Positions 24,686 through 33,053 of a stretch of DNA of 41,570 nt are shown here, one piece after another; position 1 is the first letter of the stretch, and every line of letters starts with the position of its first letter. Under the pieces are notes generated by a model. That model was not told the origin of the DNA, searched no databases, and saw only the letters and a list, made by a program, of their open reading frames with translations. Origin of the DNA: Glycomyces paridis (GTDB lineage Bacteria; Actinomycetota; Actinomycetes; Mycobacteriales; Micromonosporaceae); assembly GCF_004912155.1 (NCBI RefSeq), contig NZ_STGX01000027.1, forward strand, positions 1 to 41,570. The letters run 5' to 3'. The position numbers and the translations under genes are program-made.

Positions 24686-24987
24686 AGGGGGGTACTCCCT
24701 CTCGGTTCAGTCGCCTGGTGCGCAATGCGATGAATGGGGCGCACCGGAGCGCAGGGCACGGTTCGGTGGAACCGGGCCCTTTCGGGCTTTCAAACCGAGG
24801 TTAGGGAAATCACAATGAATTGTGAAGACCCTGGAAGATGCCCATAAATCACTGAATTAAGTCTTAGTTACCAACCGGTATGGGAGCGTGCGGAAGCGGT
24901 ATGATATTCGGCCGGTCATCCGACCTCCGAGTACGCGAACGACGCCACGAGGCTCCGAGAACCACAGCGGCGCAAGCGAAGCCGGAC
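24686..24987 (-). promoter_or_regulatory. Upstream region of protease 2 with 7-2-7 dyad
   Basis: No gene is supported in these 302 bases. TCACAAT-GA-ATTGTGA at 24810-24825 is a perfect 16-bp inverted repeat, about 125 bases upstream of the protease start and inside the only A/T-rich stretch (24790-24880). It is a good operator candidate. The promoter probably lies close to it. The right end abuts the stop of the ABC-F gene. Confidence 0.5.
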
Positions 24988-26823
24988 CTAGTCGGCCAGC
25001 TCCATCCAGCGCTCCTCGATCTCGTCGCGCTCCGACTCCAAAGCGGACAGACGGTCCTGGAGTTCGGCCAGCTTCGCCGGATCGGTCGCGAACTCGGCCA
25101 TGTCGGCGTGCACCCCCGCGATCCGCTCCTCCACCTTCTCCAGGCGCCGCTCCAGCTTCGACAGCTCCTTCTGCGTCGCCCGGTCCACCGCCGCGGCCTT
25201 CGGCGCGGGACCGGAGGCCCCGCCCGCGTCCGGCTTCGCCTGCGGCGCCGACGGCTTCCCCGTGCCCGCCCCGGCGCGGCGCTCCAGGTACTCCTCCACG
25301 CCCCGCGGCAGCATCCGCAGCTTCCGGTCGCCCAGCAGCGCCCACGTCTCGTCGGCCACCCGCTCGGTGAAGTACCGGTCGTGGCTGACCACGACCATCG
25401 TCCCCGCCCAGTCGTCGAGGAGATCCTCCAGCTGCGTCAGCGTCTCGATGTCGAGATCGTTCGTCGGCTCGTCCAGGAACAGCACGTTCGGCTCCGCCAT
25501 CAGCAAGCGCGCCAACTGAAGCCGCCGACGCTGACCGCCCGAGAGGTCCCGCACGAACGTGCGCTGTCGCCCGCCCACGAACCCCAGGCGCTCCGCCAGC
25601 TGCCCCGCCGACATCTCCTTCTTGCCGAACTGGACCCGCTTCGCCACCATCTCGACCGCCTCCAGCACGCGCCAGGACCCGTCCAGGTCCTCCATGTGCT
25701 GCGTCAGCCACGCCAGCTTGACCGTGCGGCCGACCTTCACGCGGCCCGCCGCCGGCTGCTCGTCCTCGATGGCCTCCGCGAGCGTGCGCAGCAGCGAGGT
25801 CTTCCCCGCGCCGTTGACGCCCAGCAGACCGACCCGCTTGCCCGGACCCAGAATCCAGTCCAGGTGCTCCAGCAGCGTCTGGTCCCCGGCCCGCACCGTC
25901 ACGTCGCGCGCCTCGAACACCGTCTTGCCCAGACGGCCGGTCGCGAAGCTCACCAGCTCCGCGGTGTCGCGCGGCGGCGGCTCGTTCGCGATGAGCTCGT
26001 TCGCCGCGTCGATGCGGAACTTCGACTTCGACGTGCGCGCCTTCGGACCCCGGCGCAGCCACGCCAGCTCCTTGCGCATGAGGTTCTGGCGCTTCTCCTC
26101 GGCCACGTTCGCCTGGCGCTCGCGCTCGGCCCGCGACAGCACGTACGCCGAATAGCCGCCCTCGTACTCGAAGACGCTGCCGCGCTGCACGTCCCACACC
26201 CGCGTGCACAGCTCGTCGAGGAACCAGCGGTCGTGCGTCACGACCACCATCGCCGAACGCGTGCCGCTCAGATGCGAAGCGAGCCAGGCGATCCCCTCGA
26301 TGTCGAGGTGGTTCGTCGGCTCGTCCAGCAGCAGCAGGTCCGCAGGCTCTGCGCCGGCCGGCAGGCGCCCGTCCACCGAACCGGTGAGGACGCGGGCCAG
26401 GTCGACCCGGCGGCGCTCGCCGCCCGACAGCACCCCGATGCGCGAATCGAGGCCCTCCGGCAGGACCGGCGCGTCGAGGCCGCCGAACAGGCCCGTCAGG
26501 ATCTCGCGGACCCGCGGCGAGGACGCCCACTCGTGGGCGTCGGCGTCGCCGAACAGCGCCTCGTGGACCGAGAGCGCGTCGTCGAGCGAGTCGGTCTGGC
26601 CGAGCACCGCGATCCGCGTGCCGCCCGTGTGCACGACGCGGCCCGAATCGGGCTCGTCGGCGCGGCTGATGAGGCGCAGCAGCGTCGACTTCCCGTCGCC
26701 GTTGCGCCCGACGACGCCGACGCGCTGGCCGGCGGCGATGCCGAGGGAGACCGCGTCGAGGATGACCTGATCGGGGTAGGCCTTCGAGACGGTTTCGAGG
26801 TTGACGAGATTGGGCGCTGACAC
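24988..26823 (-). CDS. ABC-F family ATPase (Uup/EttA-like)
   Basis: A 611-aa soluble protein with two ABC domains and no membrane helices, the ABC-F architecture of ribosome-associated translation factors. Domain 1: GRNGDGKST (39-47), LSGGERRRVDLARVL, LLLLDEPTNHLD. A linker of charged helices follows (LSRAERERQANVAEEKRQNLMRKELAWLRRGPKARTSKSKFR). Domain 2: GVNGAGKTS, LSGGQRRRLQLARLL, FLDEPTNDLD. After a Pro/Ala linker comes a coiled coil (about 545-611), as in Uup. Both catalytic glutamates are present. I chose the GTG at 26823 (MSAPNLVNLETVSKAY) because TAGTGT lies eight bases upstream and the longer frame reads into repeats. It could confer antibiotic protection or be housekeeping. Confidence 0.93.
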   Translation of the reverse strand: MSAPNLVNLETVSKAYPDQVILDAVSLGIAAGQRVGVVGRNGDGKSTLLRLISRADEPDSGRVVHTGGTRIAVLGQTDSLDDALSVHEALFGDADAHEWASSPRVREILTGLFGGLDAPVLPEGLDSRIGVLSGGERRRVDLARVLTGSVDGRLPAGAEPADLLLLDEPTNHLDIEGIAWLASHLSGTRSAMVVVTHDRWFLDELCTRVWDVQRGSVFEYEGGYSAYVLSRAERERQANVAEEKRQNLMRKELAWLRRGPKARTSKSKFRIDAANELIANEPPPRDTAELVSFATGRLGKTVFEARDVTVRAGDQTLLEHLDWILGPGKRVGLLGVNGAGKTSLLRTLAEAIEDEQPAAGRVKVGRTVKLAWLTQHMEDLDGSWRVLEAVEMVAKRVQFGKKEMSAGQLAERLGFVGGRQRTFVRDLSGGQRRRLQLARLLMAEPNVLFLDEPTNDLDIETLTQLEDLLDDWAGTMVVVSHDRYFTERVADETWALLGDRKLRMLPRGVEEYLERRAGAGTGKPSAPQAKPDAGGASGPAPKAAAVDRATQKELSKLERRLEKVEERIAGVHADMAEFATDPAKLAELQDRLSALESERDEIEERWMELAD

Positions 26824-26831
26824 GAGGCACA

Positions 26832-26837
26832 ACACTA
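26832..26837 (-). promoter_or_regulatory. Probable leaderless -10 for the ABC-F gene
   Basis: TAGTGT on the minus strand lies eight bases upstream of the GTG at 26823 and no ribosome site is present. This fits a leaderless or nearly leaderless transcript. Confidence 0.4.
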
Positions 26838-26890
26838 CCCGCGGAGCCGAGCCGCGCTTCGAGACGTAGGCGCCGAGGTGGCGGCGGCGA

Positions 26891-27116
26891 TTGTCGTACC
26901 CCCGCGTCACCCTTGTGCCGGGGGCCCGCGGAGCGGTTCCCGGGCGCGTCGCCCCTGCCCGGAAAACGGCGGCCGGGCGGGTCGCGCATCGCTCTCGGCG
27001 GTCTTGTCGTACCCCCGCGTCACCCTCGTATCGGGGGTTTTCGGTTCGGCTCACCGCGGCTTCGCCCCTGCCCTCGTTTCGGGTTCGGCGGTCGCAAGTG
27101 GGTTGCGAGCGCTTCC
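26891..27116. repeat. Imperfect 113-bp tandem duplication
   Basis: Copies begin at 26891 and 27004. Each opens with the same 23 bases (TTGTCGTACC...CGTCACCCT, 26891-26913 and 27004-27026), then a GGGGG run, and later shares GCCCCTGCCC (26951-26960 and 27064-27073), all at an offset of 113. The rest has diverged. The block lies in the divergent region between the ABC-F gene and the ABC exporter operon and may carry doubled promoter or binding elements. Confidence 0.7.
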
Positions 27117-27131
27117 ACGAATTGTTATGGT
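27103..27131 (+). promoter_or_regulatory. Sigma-70-type promoter of the ABC exporter
   Basis: TTGCGA (27103-27108) and TATGGT (27126-27131) with 17-base spacing form a good vegetative promoter. Transcription would start near 27138, about 33 bases before the exporter ATG. Confidence 0.6.
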
Positions 27132-27160
27132 GTCATCGAACTGTCATCATGACGTCATGA
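27131..27160 (+). promoter_or_regulatory. Candidate operator at the exporter start site
   Basis: The perfect 14-bp palindrome TCATGACGTCATGA (27147-27160) lies just downstream of the predicted transcription start. It is preceded by two copies of TGTCATC (27131-27137 and 27142-27148) spaced 11 bases apart. This is a typical repressor position. No regulator gene is adjacent. Confidence 0.55.
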
Positions 27161-27170
27161 ATGGATCTCA

Positions 27171-28991
27171 ATGGCACCCCCCAGATTCGAGACCGGCCGC
27201 GCCGTGCTCGCGGTCGTGCGGCTGCTGCCGCGCATCAGTCGCCCCCGCACCGCCCTCCTCGTCACGACCGTGGTCCTCACCGCCGCGCTGCCGCTGGTGA
27301 CCACCGTCAGCACCGGCCTGCTCATCGGCACCGTGCCCGAAGCCGCCGCGGACGGGTCCGGCTCGGCCGCGGCCGACCGCGCCTACCTCCTGCTCGCGGT
27401 CGGCGCGGCGGCGCTCCTGGCCGCCCGCCTGGTCTTCAACGTCCACCGCGCGAACGCCCACATCCTCGGCCGTGAACTCGAACTGTTCCTCCAGAACCGG
27501 CTCGTCGGCGCCGTCGCCCGCCCGATCGGCACCGCCCACCTCGAAGACGACGACGTGCTCGCCCTCCTGCGCGTCGCCCGCCAGCTCGGCGCCGACTTCA
27601 TCCGCCCCGAGCGGGCCGTCCAAGGACTCTCGGCGATCGCCCCGCAGTTCCTCGAAGCCGCGGGCGCCGCGATCGTCCTCTCCTTCTTCAACATCTGGAT
27701 CGGCCTCGCCTGGCTCGTCGCCTGGCCCGCGGTCTTCCTGCTCATGCAGGCCGAGTACAACCGCGTCGGCAAGACGGCCTACCTGCGCTCCACCGAGATG
27801 CGCGAGACCGAGTACCTGCGCGACCTCGCCATCACCGCCGAGCCCGCGAAGGAGCTGCGCGTCTGGGGCCTCATGGACTGGATCCTGGGCCGCTACGACC
27901 GCCAGTGGGCCGAGCGCATGGACTACTCCGACCGCCACCAGCGCATCCGCGTCCGCGCCGCCGTCATCGTCATCGGCACCCTGCTGGCGCTCACCACCGC
28001 GACCACGCTCACCCTCGTGAACGCCGGCCTCGCGGGCCTGGTCGGCTTCGGCGCACTCGGGGTCTACATGGTGGCGCTCACCGGCATGTTCAACTTCTCG
28101 GCGTTCGACGACGTGGCCGCGTTCGTCGCCTTCGGCTCCCTGCCCGTCCCCGCGATCCTCGCGCTCGACGCCGAGCTGACGCCCGCCGCGCGGCCCGCCA
28201 CCGCCGCGCTCCCGGCCGGCGCGCCCACCGAGGCGATCCGCTTCGAAGGCGTCGGCTTCGCCTACCCCGGCGCCGAGCGGTCGGTCTTCGAAGGCCTGGA
28301 CCTGACGGTCGAGGCGGGCACCTCCCTCGCCGTCGTCGGCCACAACGGCGCGGGCAAGACCAGCCTCGTGAAGCTCCTCTCGGGCCTGTACGAGCCGACC
28401 TCCGGACGCATCACAGTGGACGGCGTCGACCTCGCCGAGGCCGATCCGGCGGTCTGGCGCACCAGCCTCTCGGCGCTCTTCCAGGACTTCACCCGCTACC
28501 AGCTCTCGGTGCGCGACAACATCACCCTCGGCGCCCCGCACCTCGCCGACGACACCGACCGCATCTGGAAGGCCTGCGAGCCCATGGGCATCCGCGAGCT
28601 CATCGAATCGCTCCCCGACGGACTCGACACGGTCCTCTCCAGCGAGTACGACGGCGGCACCGACCTCTCCGGCGGCCAGTGGCAGCGCATCGCGCTCGCC
28701 CGCGCGCTCTTCGCCGTCCAGGGCGGCGCGAAGGTCCTCATCCTCGACGAGCCCGCCGCGGCCCTCGATGTCCGCGCCGAGGCCGAGCTGTACGAGCAGT
28801 TCCTCGACATCACCGCGGGCCTGACCACGATCGTCATCTCGCACCGCTTCTCCACGGTGCGCCGGGCCGACCGCATCGTCGTGCTCGACGGCGGGCTCGT
28901 CGTCGAAGACGGCGCCCACGACGACCTCATGGCGCTCGGCGGCCGCTACGCCGAGGCGTTCACCCTCCAGGCCTCCCGCCTCGCCCGCTGA
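27171..28991 (+). CDS. ABC exporter half-transporter A
   Basis: A 606-aa protein with a six-helix membrane domain (residues about 1-320) fused to an ATPase domain. It has Walker A GHNGAGKTS (about 390-398), Q-loop LFQDFTRYQLS, signature LSGGQWQRIALARAL (from about 499), Walker B ILDEPAAALD with catalytic Glu, and the ISHRFSTVRRAD switch His. ATG at 27171 lies 33 bases after the predicted transcription start. It is followed 22 bases later by a second half-transporter, so the pair is a heterodimeric exporter. The FQDF-type Q-loop and SGGQWQ signature are frequent in actinobacterial exporters of peptides or drugs. No precursor peptide gene was found nearby, so the substrate is unknown. Confidence 0.9.
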   Translation: MAPPRFETGRAVLAVVRLLPRISRPRTALLVTTVVLTAALPLVTTVSTGLLIGTVPEAAADGSGSAAADRAYLLLAVGAAALLAARLVFNVHRANAHILGRELELFLQNRLVGAVARPIGTAHLEDDDVLALLRVARQLGADFIRPERAVQGLSAIAPQFLEAAGAAIVLSFFNIWIGLAWLVAWPAVFLLMQAEYNRVGKTAYLRSTEMRETEYLRDLAITAEPAKELRVWGLMDWILGRYDRQWAERMDYSDRHQRIRVRAAVIVIGTLLALTTATTLTLVNAGLAGLVGFGALGVYMVALTGMFNFSAFDDVAAFVAFGSLPVPAILALDAELTPAARPATAALPAGAPTEAIRFEGVGFAYPGAERSVFEGLDLTVEAGTSLAVVGHNGAGKTSLVKLLSGLYEPTSGRITVDGVDLAEADPAVWRTSLSALFQDFTRYQLSVRDNITLGAPHLADDTDRIWKACEPMGIRELIESLPDGLDTVLSSEYDGGTDLSGGQWQRIALARALFAVQGGAKVLILDEPAAALDVRAEAELYEQFLDITAGLTTIVISHRFSTVRRADRIVVLDGGLVVEDGAHDDLMALGGRYAEAFTLQASRLAR

Positions 28992-29012
28992 CCACCCCCT
29001 TAGGAGCACTCC

Positions 29013-30806
29013 ATGTCGGACCGAATCGCCTCATGGTGGCGCGGGCTGCGCAGCGGCCTCGCCATCGGCTTCAAAGCCCACCCCAAGGCCACGATCACGC
29101 AGCTGTGCCTCGGCGCCCTCGAAGGCGTCATGGTCCCGTTCGCGGTGTACCTCACCAAGGTCATGATCGACGCCGTCCAGGCCGGCGACGACCGCGCCGC
29201 CTACCTCGCCGCGGCCGGGCTCGGCCTCGGCATCGCCGTCATCTGGGCCAGCGTGTTCGTCTACATCAGAATGGTCTTCCTGGTCCTCGACCACACCAAC
29301 CGCGCCGCCGATCGAGAGATCATGGTGCTCATGGGCACCCCGCCCGGACTCGACCACCACGAGCGGGCCGCGCAACTCGACGAGGTGCAGCGCATCCGCG
29401 AAGACCGGTGGCTCCTGTCCGGCGGCGTCAACTGGCTCATCCAGTGGTTCCGCGCGCTCGTGACCATCGCGGTCGGCGGCGCCCTCCTCGCCCAGATCCA
29501 CCCGCTGCTCCTGCTCTTCCCCGCCTCGGCCCTCGTCGCGATGGTCATCTCCAAGCGCTCCACCGACATCGAAGTCAAGGTCATGGAGGAGACCAGCGCG
29601 CCCGAGCGCCGCCGCCGCCACCTCTTCGAGGTCGCGACGCTCGCCGAGTCCGGCAAGGAACTGCGGATCTTCGGCTCCGCCGCCGAGATCGCCCGCCGCC
29701 ACGCCGAGGCCGGGCGCGCCGTCGCCGACGAGCGCAACCGCGGCCAGTGGCGCTCCGCGCGCGTCGCCACCTTCGACGCCGTGCTCACCGCCGCCGGGAT
29801 GGCGGTGGGCATCGGCGCGGTCCTGTACCTGGCGATCCGCGGCCAGGCGACCGCCGGCGACGTCGTGCTCCTCGTCGGCCTCGTCGGCATGATCGGCGGC
29901 AACGCAGGGGCGGTCGCCGTGCACTCGATGTTCCTGCTGCGCTTGGGAACCCTCGGAAGGCGCATCGCGAGACTGCGCTCCTACGCCGACGAGTCCGGCG
30001 GCCCCGCCGAGCCCGCGGACGTGCCCGAGCGCCTCGCCGACGGCATCGCCCTCGACGGGGTTTCCTTCGCCTACCCCGAGTCCGACCGACCCTCGCTCGA
30101 CGACGTGACCCTGACGCTCCCGGCCGGGAAGGTCGTGGCGCTCGTCGGCGAGAACGGCGCCGGGAAGACCACGCTCGTCAAGCTCCTCTCGCGCTTCTAT
30201 AAGCCGACCGCCGGTGAGATCACTGTGGACGGCCAGGGCCTCGACGCGTTCGCCGTCGACGCCTGGCGCGAGCGCATCGGCGCGACCTTCCAGGACTTCG
30301 CGCGCTTCGAGTTCACCGCGCGCGAGACCGTCGGCATCGGCGACCTCAAGGGCGGCTACGACGACGTGTCGGTGCGGGCCGCGATGACCCGCGCCGGGGC
30401 CGAGGACGTCATCGAGGACCTGCCCGCCGGGCTCGACACGCGCCTGGGCGCCCGCTGGGACGACGGCACCGACCTCTCCGGCGGCCAGTGGCAGAAGCTC
30501 GCGATCGGGCGCGGCCGGATGCGCGGCGAACCGCTCCTGGTGGTCTTCGACGAGCCCACGGCCGCACTCGACCCGCAGACCGAGCACGCCCTGTTCGAGC
30601 GTTTCGCCGAAGAGGTCCACGCCGGGCGCGCCCGCGGCACCGTGACCGTCCTCGTCTCCCACCGCTTCTCGACCGTCTCGATGGCCGACCTCATCGTGGT
30701 CCTCGAAGAGGGCCGGGTCGCCGAGTCGGGCACCCACGAGGAGCTCATGGCCCGCGGCGGCGCCTATGCGGAGCTGTACACGCTCCAGTCCTCCGCCTAC
30801 CGCTGA
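29013..30806 (+). CDS. ABC exporter half-transporter B
   Basis: A 597-aa partner of the preceding protein with the same layout. The N-terminal membrane domain is followed by an ATPase domain with Walker A GENGAGKTT (about 378-386), Q-loop TFQDFARFEF, signature LSGGQWQKLAIGRG (from about 488), Walker B VVFDEPTAALD and switch VSHRFSTVSMAD. Both half-transporters keep the catalytic Glu and switch His, so both sites could be active. ATG at 29013 follows TTAGGAG. A strong hairpin ends the operon 55 bases later. Confidence 0.9.
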   Translation: MSDRIASWWRGLRSGLAIGFKAHPKATITQLCLGALEGVMVPFAVYLTKVMIDAVQAGDDRAAYLAAAGLGLGIAVIWASVFVYIRMVFLVLDHTNRAADREIMVLMGTPPGLDHHERAAQLDEVQRIREDRWLLSGGVNWLIQWFRALVTIAVGGALLAQIHPLLLLFPASALVAMVISKRSTDIEVKVMEETSAPERRRRHLFEVATLAESGKELRIFGSAAEIARRHAEAGRAVADERNRGQWRSARVATFDAVLTAAGMAVGIGAVLYLAIRGQATAGDVVLLVGLVGMIGGNAGAVAVHSMFLLRLGTLGRRIARLRSYADESGGPAEPADVPERLADGIALDGVSFAYPESDRPSLDDVTLTLPAGKVVALVGENGAGKTTLVKLLSRFYKPTAGEITVDGQGLDAFAVDAWRERIGATFQDFARFEFTARETVGIGDLKGGYDDVSVRAAMTRAGAEDVIEDLPAGLDTRLGARWDDGTDLSGGQWQKLAIGRGRMRGEPLLVVFDEPTAALDPQTEHALFERFAEEVHAGRARGTVTVLVSHRFSTVSMADLIVVLEEGRVAESGTHEELMARGGAYAELYTLQSSAYR

Positions 30807-30860
30807 ACCCGGGAGGCACACTGGACCCGCGAGGGCCGCTGTGGCGCTTAGAATCCGCAT

Positions 30861-30884
30861 GGTCCCGGCCACAGGGCCGGGACC
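30861..30884 (+). terminator. Terminator of the ABC exporter operon
   Basis: A perfect 10-bp stem GGTCCCGGCC with GGCCGGGACC and ACAG loop, 55 bases past the stop codon at 30806. Confidence 0.7.
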
Positions 30885-30952
30885 TAGGCCCTTCGTGTGA
30901 ATCAGACCGGTCGCTATCCGGCCCGTTCGCCCGCTCGCTGCGTTGTCGGCGA

Positions 30953-30977
30953 ATCGGATACAACACCGGTATCCGAT
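30953..30977. promoter_or_regulatory. 25-bp inverted repeat upstream of the membrane-protein array
   Basis: Perfect 9-bp arms ATCGGATAC and GTATCCGAT are separated by seven bases. Related half-sites (CTATCCGG near 30914 and CTCGGATACC near 31043) flank it. It lies about 130 bases before the first array gene and is a strong operator candidate for it. Confidence 0.55.
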
Positions 30978-31108
30978 CCGCCTTCCGCAGCCTCGGCGAC
31001 GCTTGCGAGCCGTAACTGTGCACAGCGAGCGAACGAACGGACTCGGATACCGCCTCGCCCCGACTCACACGACGGGCCCCAGCCCCGCAGCGACACCGAA
31101 GGCCCACA

Positions 31109-31756
31109 ATGCATATCGAACCGCTCGAACCGGCGCGAACCGAGCCGCGCATCACCGTCGAGGCCGCGCCCGCGGAGGCCGACGGAGGCGTCGGCGCCCG
31201 AAGCGCCCGCGAAGGCCGCCCCACGAGGTCCCTGTGCCCGCACCGCATCCGCCTGCGGGACTTGCGGGCCGGACCGGTGGCCGTGTTCGCGGTGGCCGCG
31301 CCGCTCGTCTTCGCGGCGATGGCCGTCGCGGCCGCCACCCTCCTCATCGCCGCGGTCCTGGGCGCGCTCGGCGTCGACCGGTCGGAGCCCGCCATGCTCG
31401 TCGCCGCCGTGTTCCTCGCCGCGCTGGCGGCGCAGTTCGCGCTCGGGGCCGCCGCGTGCGTGCGCGCCTGGCGGCGGCTGCACCGGCCCGGCGTCCTCGG
31501 CTGCGTCCTCACCACGGTCGCCGCCGGCGTGTTCCCGCTCATCGTCGGAGTGGTCGCCGCCGGGAACGGCTGGGCCTGGCTGACGCTCGTCGTCGTGCCG
31601 CCGCTGGCGACGATGACCGTGCTCTGGTACCTCAGGTCGGCGACGCTCGACCGCGCCACCTGCGTCCAGTACCCCTGGCCGCCGCCGCGACTCCAGTCGC
31701 TCCTGAAGCCCCGTCCGCCTGCGGCGCAGGAAGAACGGAGCCCGTACTTTGCATGA
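31109..31756 (+). CDS. Array membrane protein 1 (one C-x-H...C module)
   Basis: A 215-aa protein with four hydrophobic helices (about 55-88, 95-117, 130-151, 157-176). The N-terminal cytoplasmic part carries EPRITVEAAP. The module starts at Cys43 (LCPHRIRLRDL) and ends at Cys185 (RATCVQYPWPPPRLQSLLK). A conserved His lies in AWRRLHRP between helices 2 and 3. ATG at 31109 follows GAAGG. It is the first of five tandem genes with the same plan. No known family recognised. Paired Cys/His at the membrane boundary could bind a metal or form a redox site, which is inference. Confidence 0.75.
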   Translation: MHIEPLEPARTEPRITVEAAPAEADGGVGARSAREGRPTRSLCPHRIRLRDLRAGPVAVFAVAAPLVFAAMAVAAATLLIAAVLGALGVDRSEPAMLVAAVFLAALAAQFALGAAACVRAWRRLHRPGVLGCVLTTVAAGVFPLIVGVVAAGNGWAWLTLVVVPPLATMTVLWYLRSATLDRATCVQYPWPPPRLQSLLKPRPPAAQEERSPYFA

Positions 31757-32318
31757 CCGACTGCCGCCCGACCTGCACATCACCGTCGAGGCCGACCACG
31801 GGCACCACGGCGGGCCGCCGCCTGTGGCCGCCCGCCTGCGCGGGTGCCGCCACCGCGTCCGCACCCGCGACCTCACCCGACGCGGCCAGTGGCTCTTCAT
31901 CGCCGCCGTGGCGCTGCTCGAACTCAGCCTCCTCGCGCACTTCGCCATCGCCGTGATCGCCGGAACCGTCCTGTCCGCCAACGGGTTCGGCTTCGTCGCC
32001 CTGATCATGGCGCTGCCCGCGGCCGGATCGCTCCTCGTCGTGGTCGGCGAAGTCGGCCTGGTCCGCACCTGGCTCGCGCCGCACCGCACCGAACCGGTCG
32101 TCCTGGCCCTCCAGTGGACCGGCGCCGGCCTGCTGCTCCTGTCCTCCGGGCTCCTCGCCATCGCCACCGGCACCCTCGCGACCGCGCTCCTATCGGTCCC
32201 GGCGCTCCTCGTGTCGGGCCTCCTCACCTACCTCTCGGCGATGCTGCACCACCGCGACACCTGCGAGACCGACCCGGCGCACCCGCCGCGAATGCGCGCC
32301 CTCCTGCGCCGCGCGTGA
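31749..32318 (+). CDS. Array membrane protein 2 (one module)
   Basis: A 189-aa protein starting at TTG 31749, which overlaps the previous stop by eight bases and has CGGAG eight bases upstream. The start MHDRLPPDLHITVEADHG gives the family tag. The module runs from Cys33 (GCRHRVRTRDL) to Cys172 (HRDTCETDPAHPPRMRALLRR), 139 residues apart. Four helices and the mid-loop His (TWLAPHRTEPV) are present. Translational overlap with gene 1 suggests the two products act together. Confidence 0.72.
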   Translation: MHDRLPPDLHITVEADHGHHGGPPPVAARLRGCRHRVRTRDLTRRGQWLFIAAVALLELSLLAHFAIAVIAGTVLSANGFGFVALIMALPAAGSLLVVVGEVGLVRTWLAPHRTEPVVLALQWTGAGLLLLSSGLLAIATGTLATALLSVPALLVSGLLTYLSAMLHHRDTCETDPAHPPRMRALLRRA

Positions 32319-32331
32319 AGCGACCCGCCCG

Positions 32332-32361
32332 TTGACGAAACGGCGCCGCCGAATCTAGACT
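32332..32361 (+). promoter_or_regulatory. Internal promoter of the array
   Basis: TTGACG (32332-32337) and TAGACT (32356-32361) with 18-base spacing lie in the 96-base gap after array gene 2. They match the vegetative consensus well and would allow genes 3-5 to be expressed separately. Confidence 0.6.
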
Positions 32362-32414
32362 CGCACTGTTCCGCACCCCTGGACCTCGCCCAACGCCTCG
32401 TCGAAAGCCCCTCA

Positions 32415-33038
32415 ATGGAATATGAATCGCCGGAACCGGCGCGAATCGCCCCGCGGATCACCGCCGTCGCCGAAGACCCGGCGCCGGCCGACCGCCCGGC
32501 GGCGCCCGCGTCCGCGCCCCGCCCCTGCGCGCACCGGGTCCGCGCGGCCGACCTGCGCACCCCGTGGCGCCTGGCGCATGCGGGCGCGGTCCTCGCCCTC
32601 GTCCTCAGCGGCATCGTGCGGGTCGCCCTGGCCTTCACCGCCGGAGCCCTGCTCGCCGTCAGCCCCCAGGGCTTCGAGACCTCGGCCCACGGCGCCGGCG
32701 CGGCCCTCCTCGCCGGCGCCGCCCTCACCTGCGTCGGCGACCTCGCCCTCACCCGCACCTGGCGCCGCCTCCACCGCCCGCACCCGGTCGCCCCGGCGCT
32801 GACCCTGGCCGGCCTCCTCCTCGTCGTCCTCGTGCCCGTCCTCGCCCTCGACCTGCTCGACGCCCCGATCCACCTGTACGCCCTCACCGCCCTCGCCCTC
32901 CCCTCAGCCGCCGTCCTCGCCGCACTCCACCTCTTCGGCGCGGCCGTCCCGCTCGCGACCGAATGCGAAGCGCAGCAAGGCCCCCCGCCGGGCCTGGGAC
33001 GAGTGCTCAAGCCCTCCGCAGCCCTCCCCACCCCCTGA
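32415..33038 (+). CDS. Array membrane protein 3 (one module)
   Basis: A 207-aa protein with the tag APRITAVAEDP, module start Cys38 (PCAHRVRAADL) and end Cys184 (ATECEAQQGPPPGLGRVLK), and four helices. The mid-loop motif RTWRRLHRPHPV closely matches array protein 1. ATG at 32415. Preceded by its own promoter. The Cys-to-Cys span is 146 residues, the longest of the set. Function unknown. Confidence 0.72.
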   Translation: MEYESPEPARIAPRITAVAEDPAPADRPAAPASAPRPCAHRVRAADLRTPWRLAHAGAVLALVLSGIVRVALAFTAGALLAVSPQGFETSAHGAGAALLAGAALTCVGDLALTRTWRRLHRPHPVAPALTLAGLLLVVLVPVLALDLLDAPIHLYALTALALPSAAVLAALHLFGAAVPLATECEAQQGPPPGLGRVLKPSAALPTP

Positions 33039-33053
33039 AAGCCGAACGCCCGC

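Noticed and set aside
26891..27116. Noncoding RNA or attachment site pair
   Set aside because: The two copies are adjacent direct repeats with no integrase and no defined secondary structure; a simple tandem duplication explains them.
27171..31108. RiPP or lantibiotic cluster around the ABC exporter
   Set aside because: No precursor peptide, modifying enzyme or immunity gene could be read on either strand nearby.
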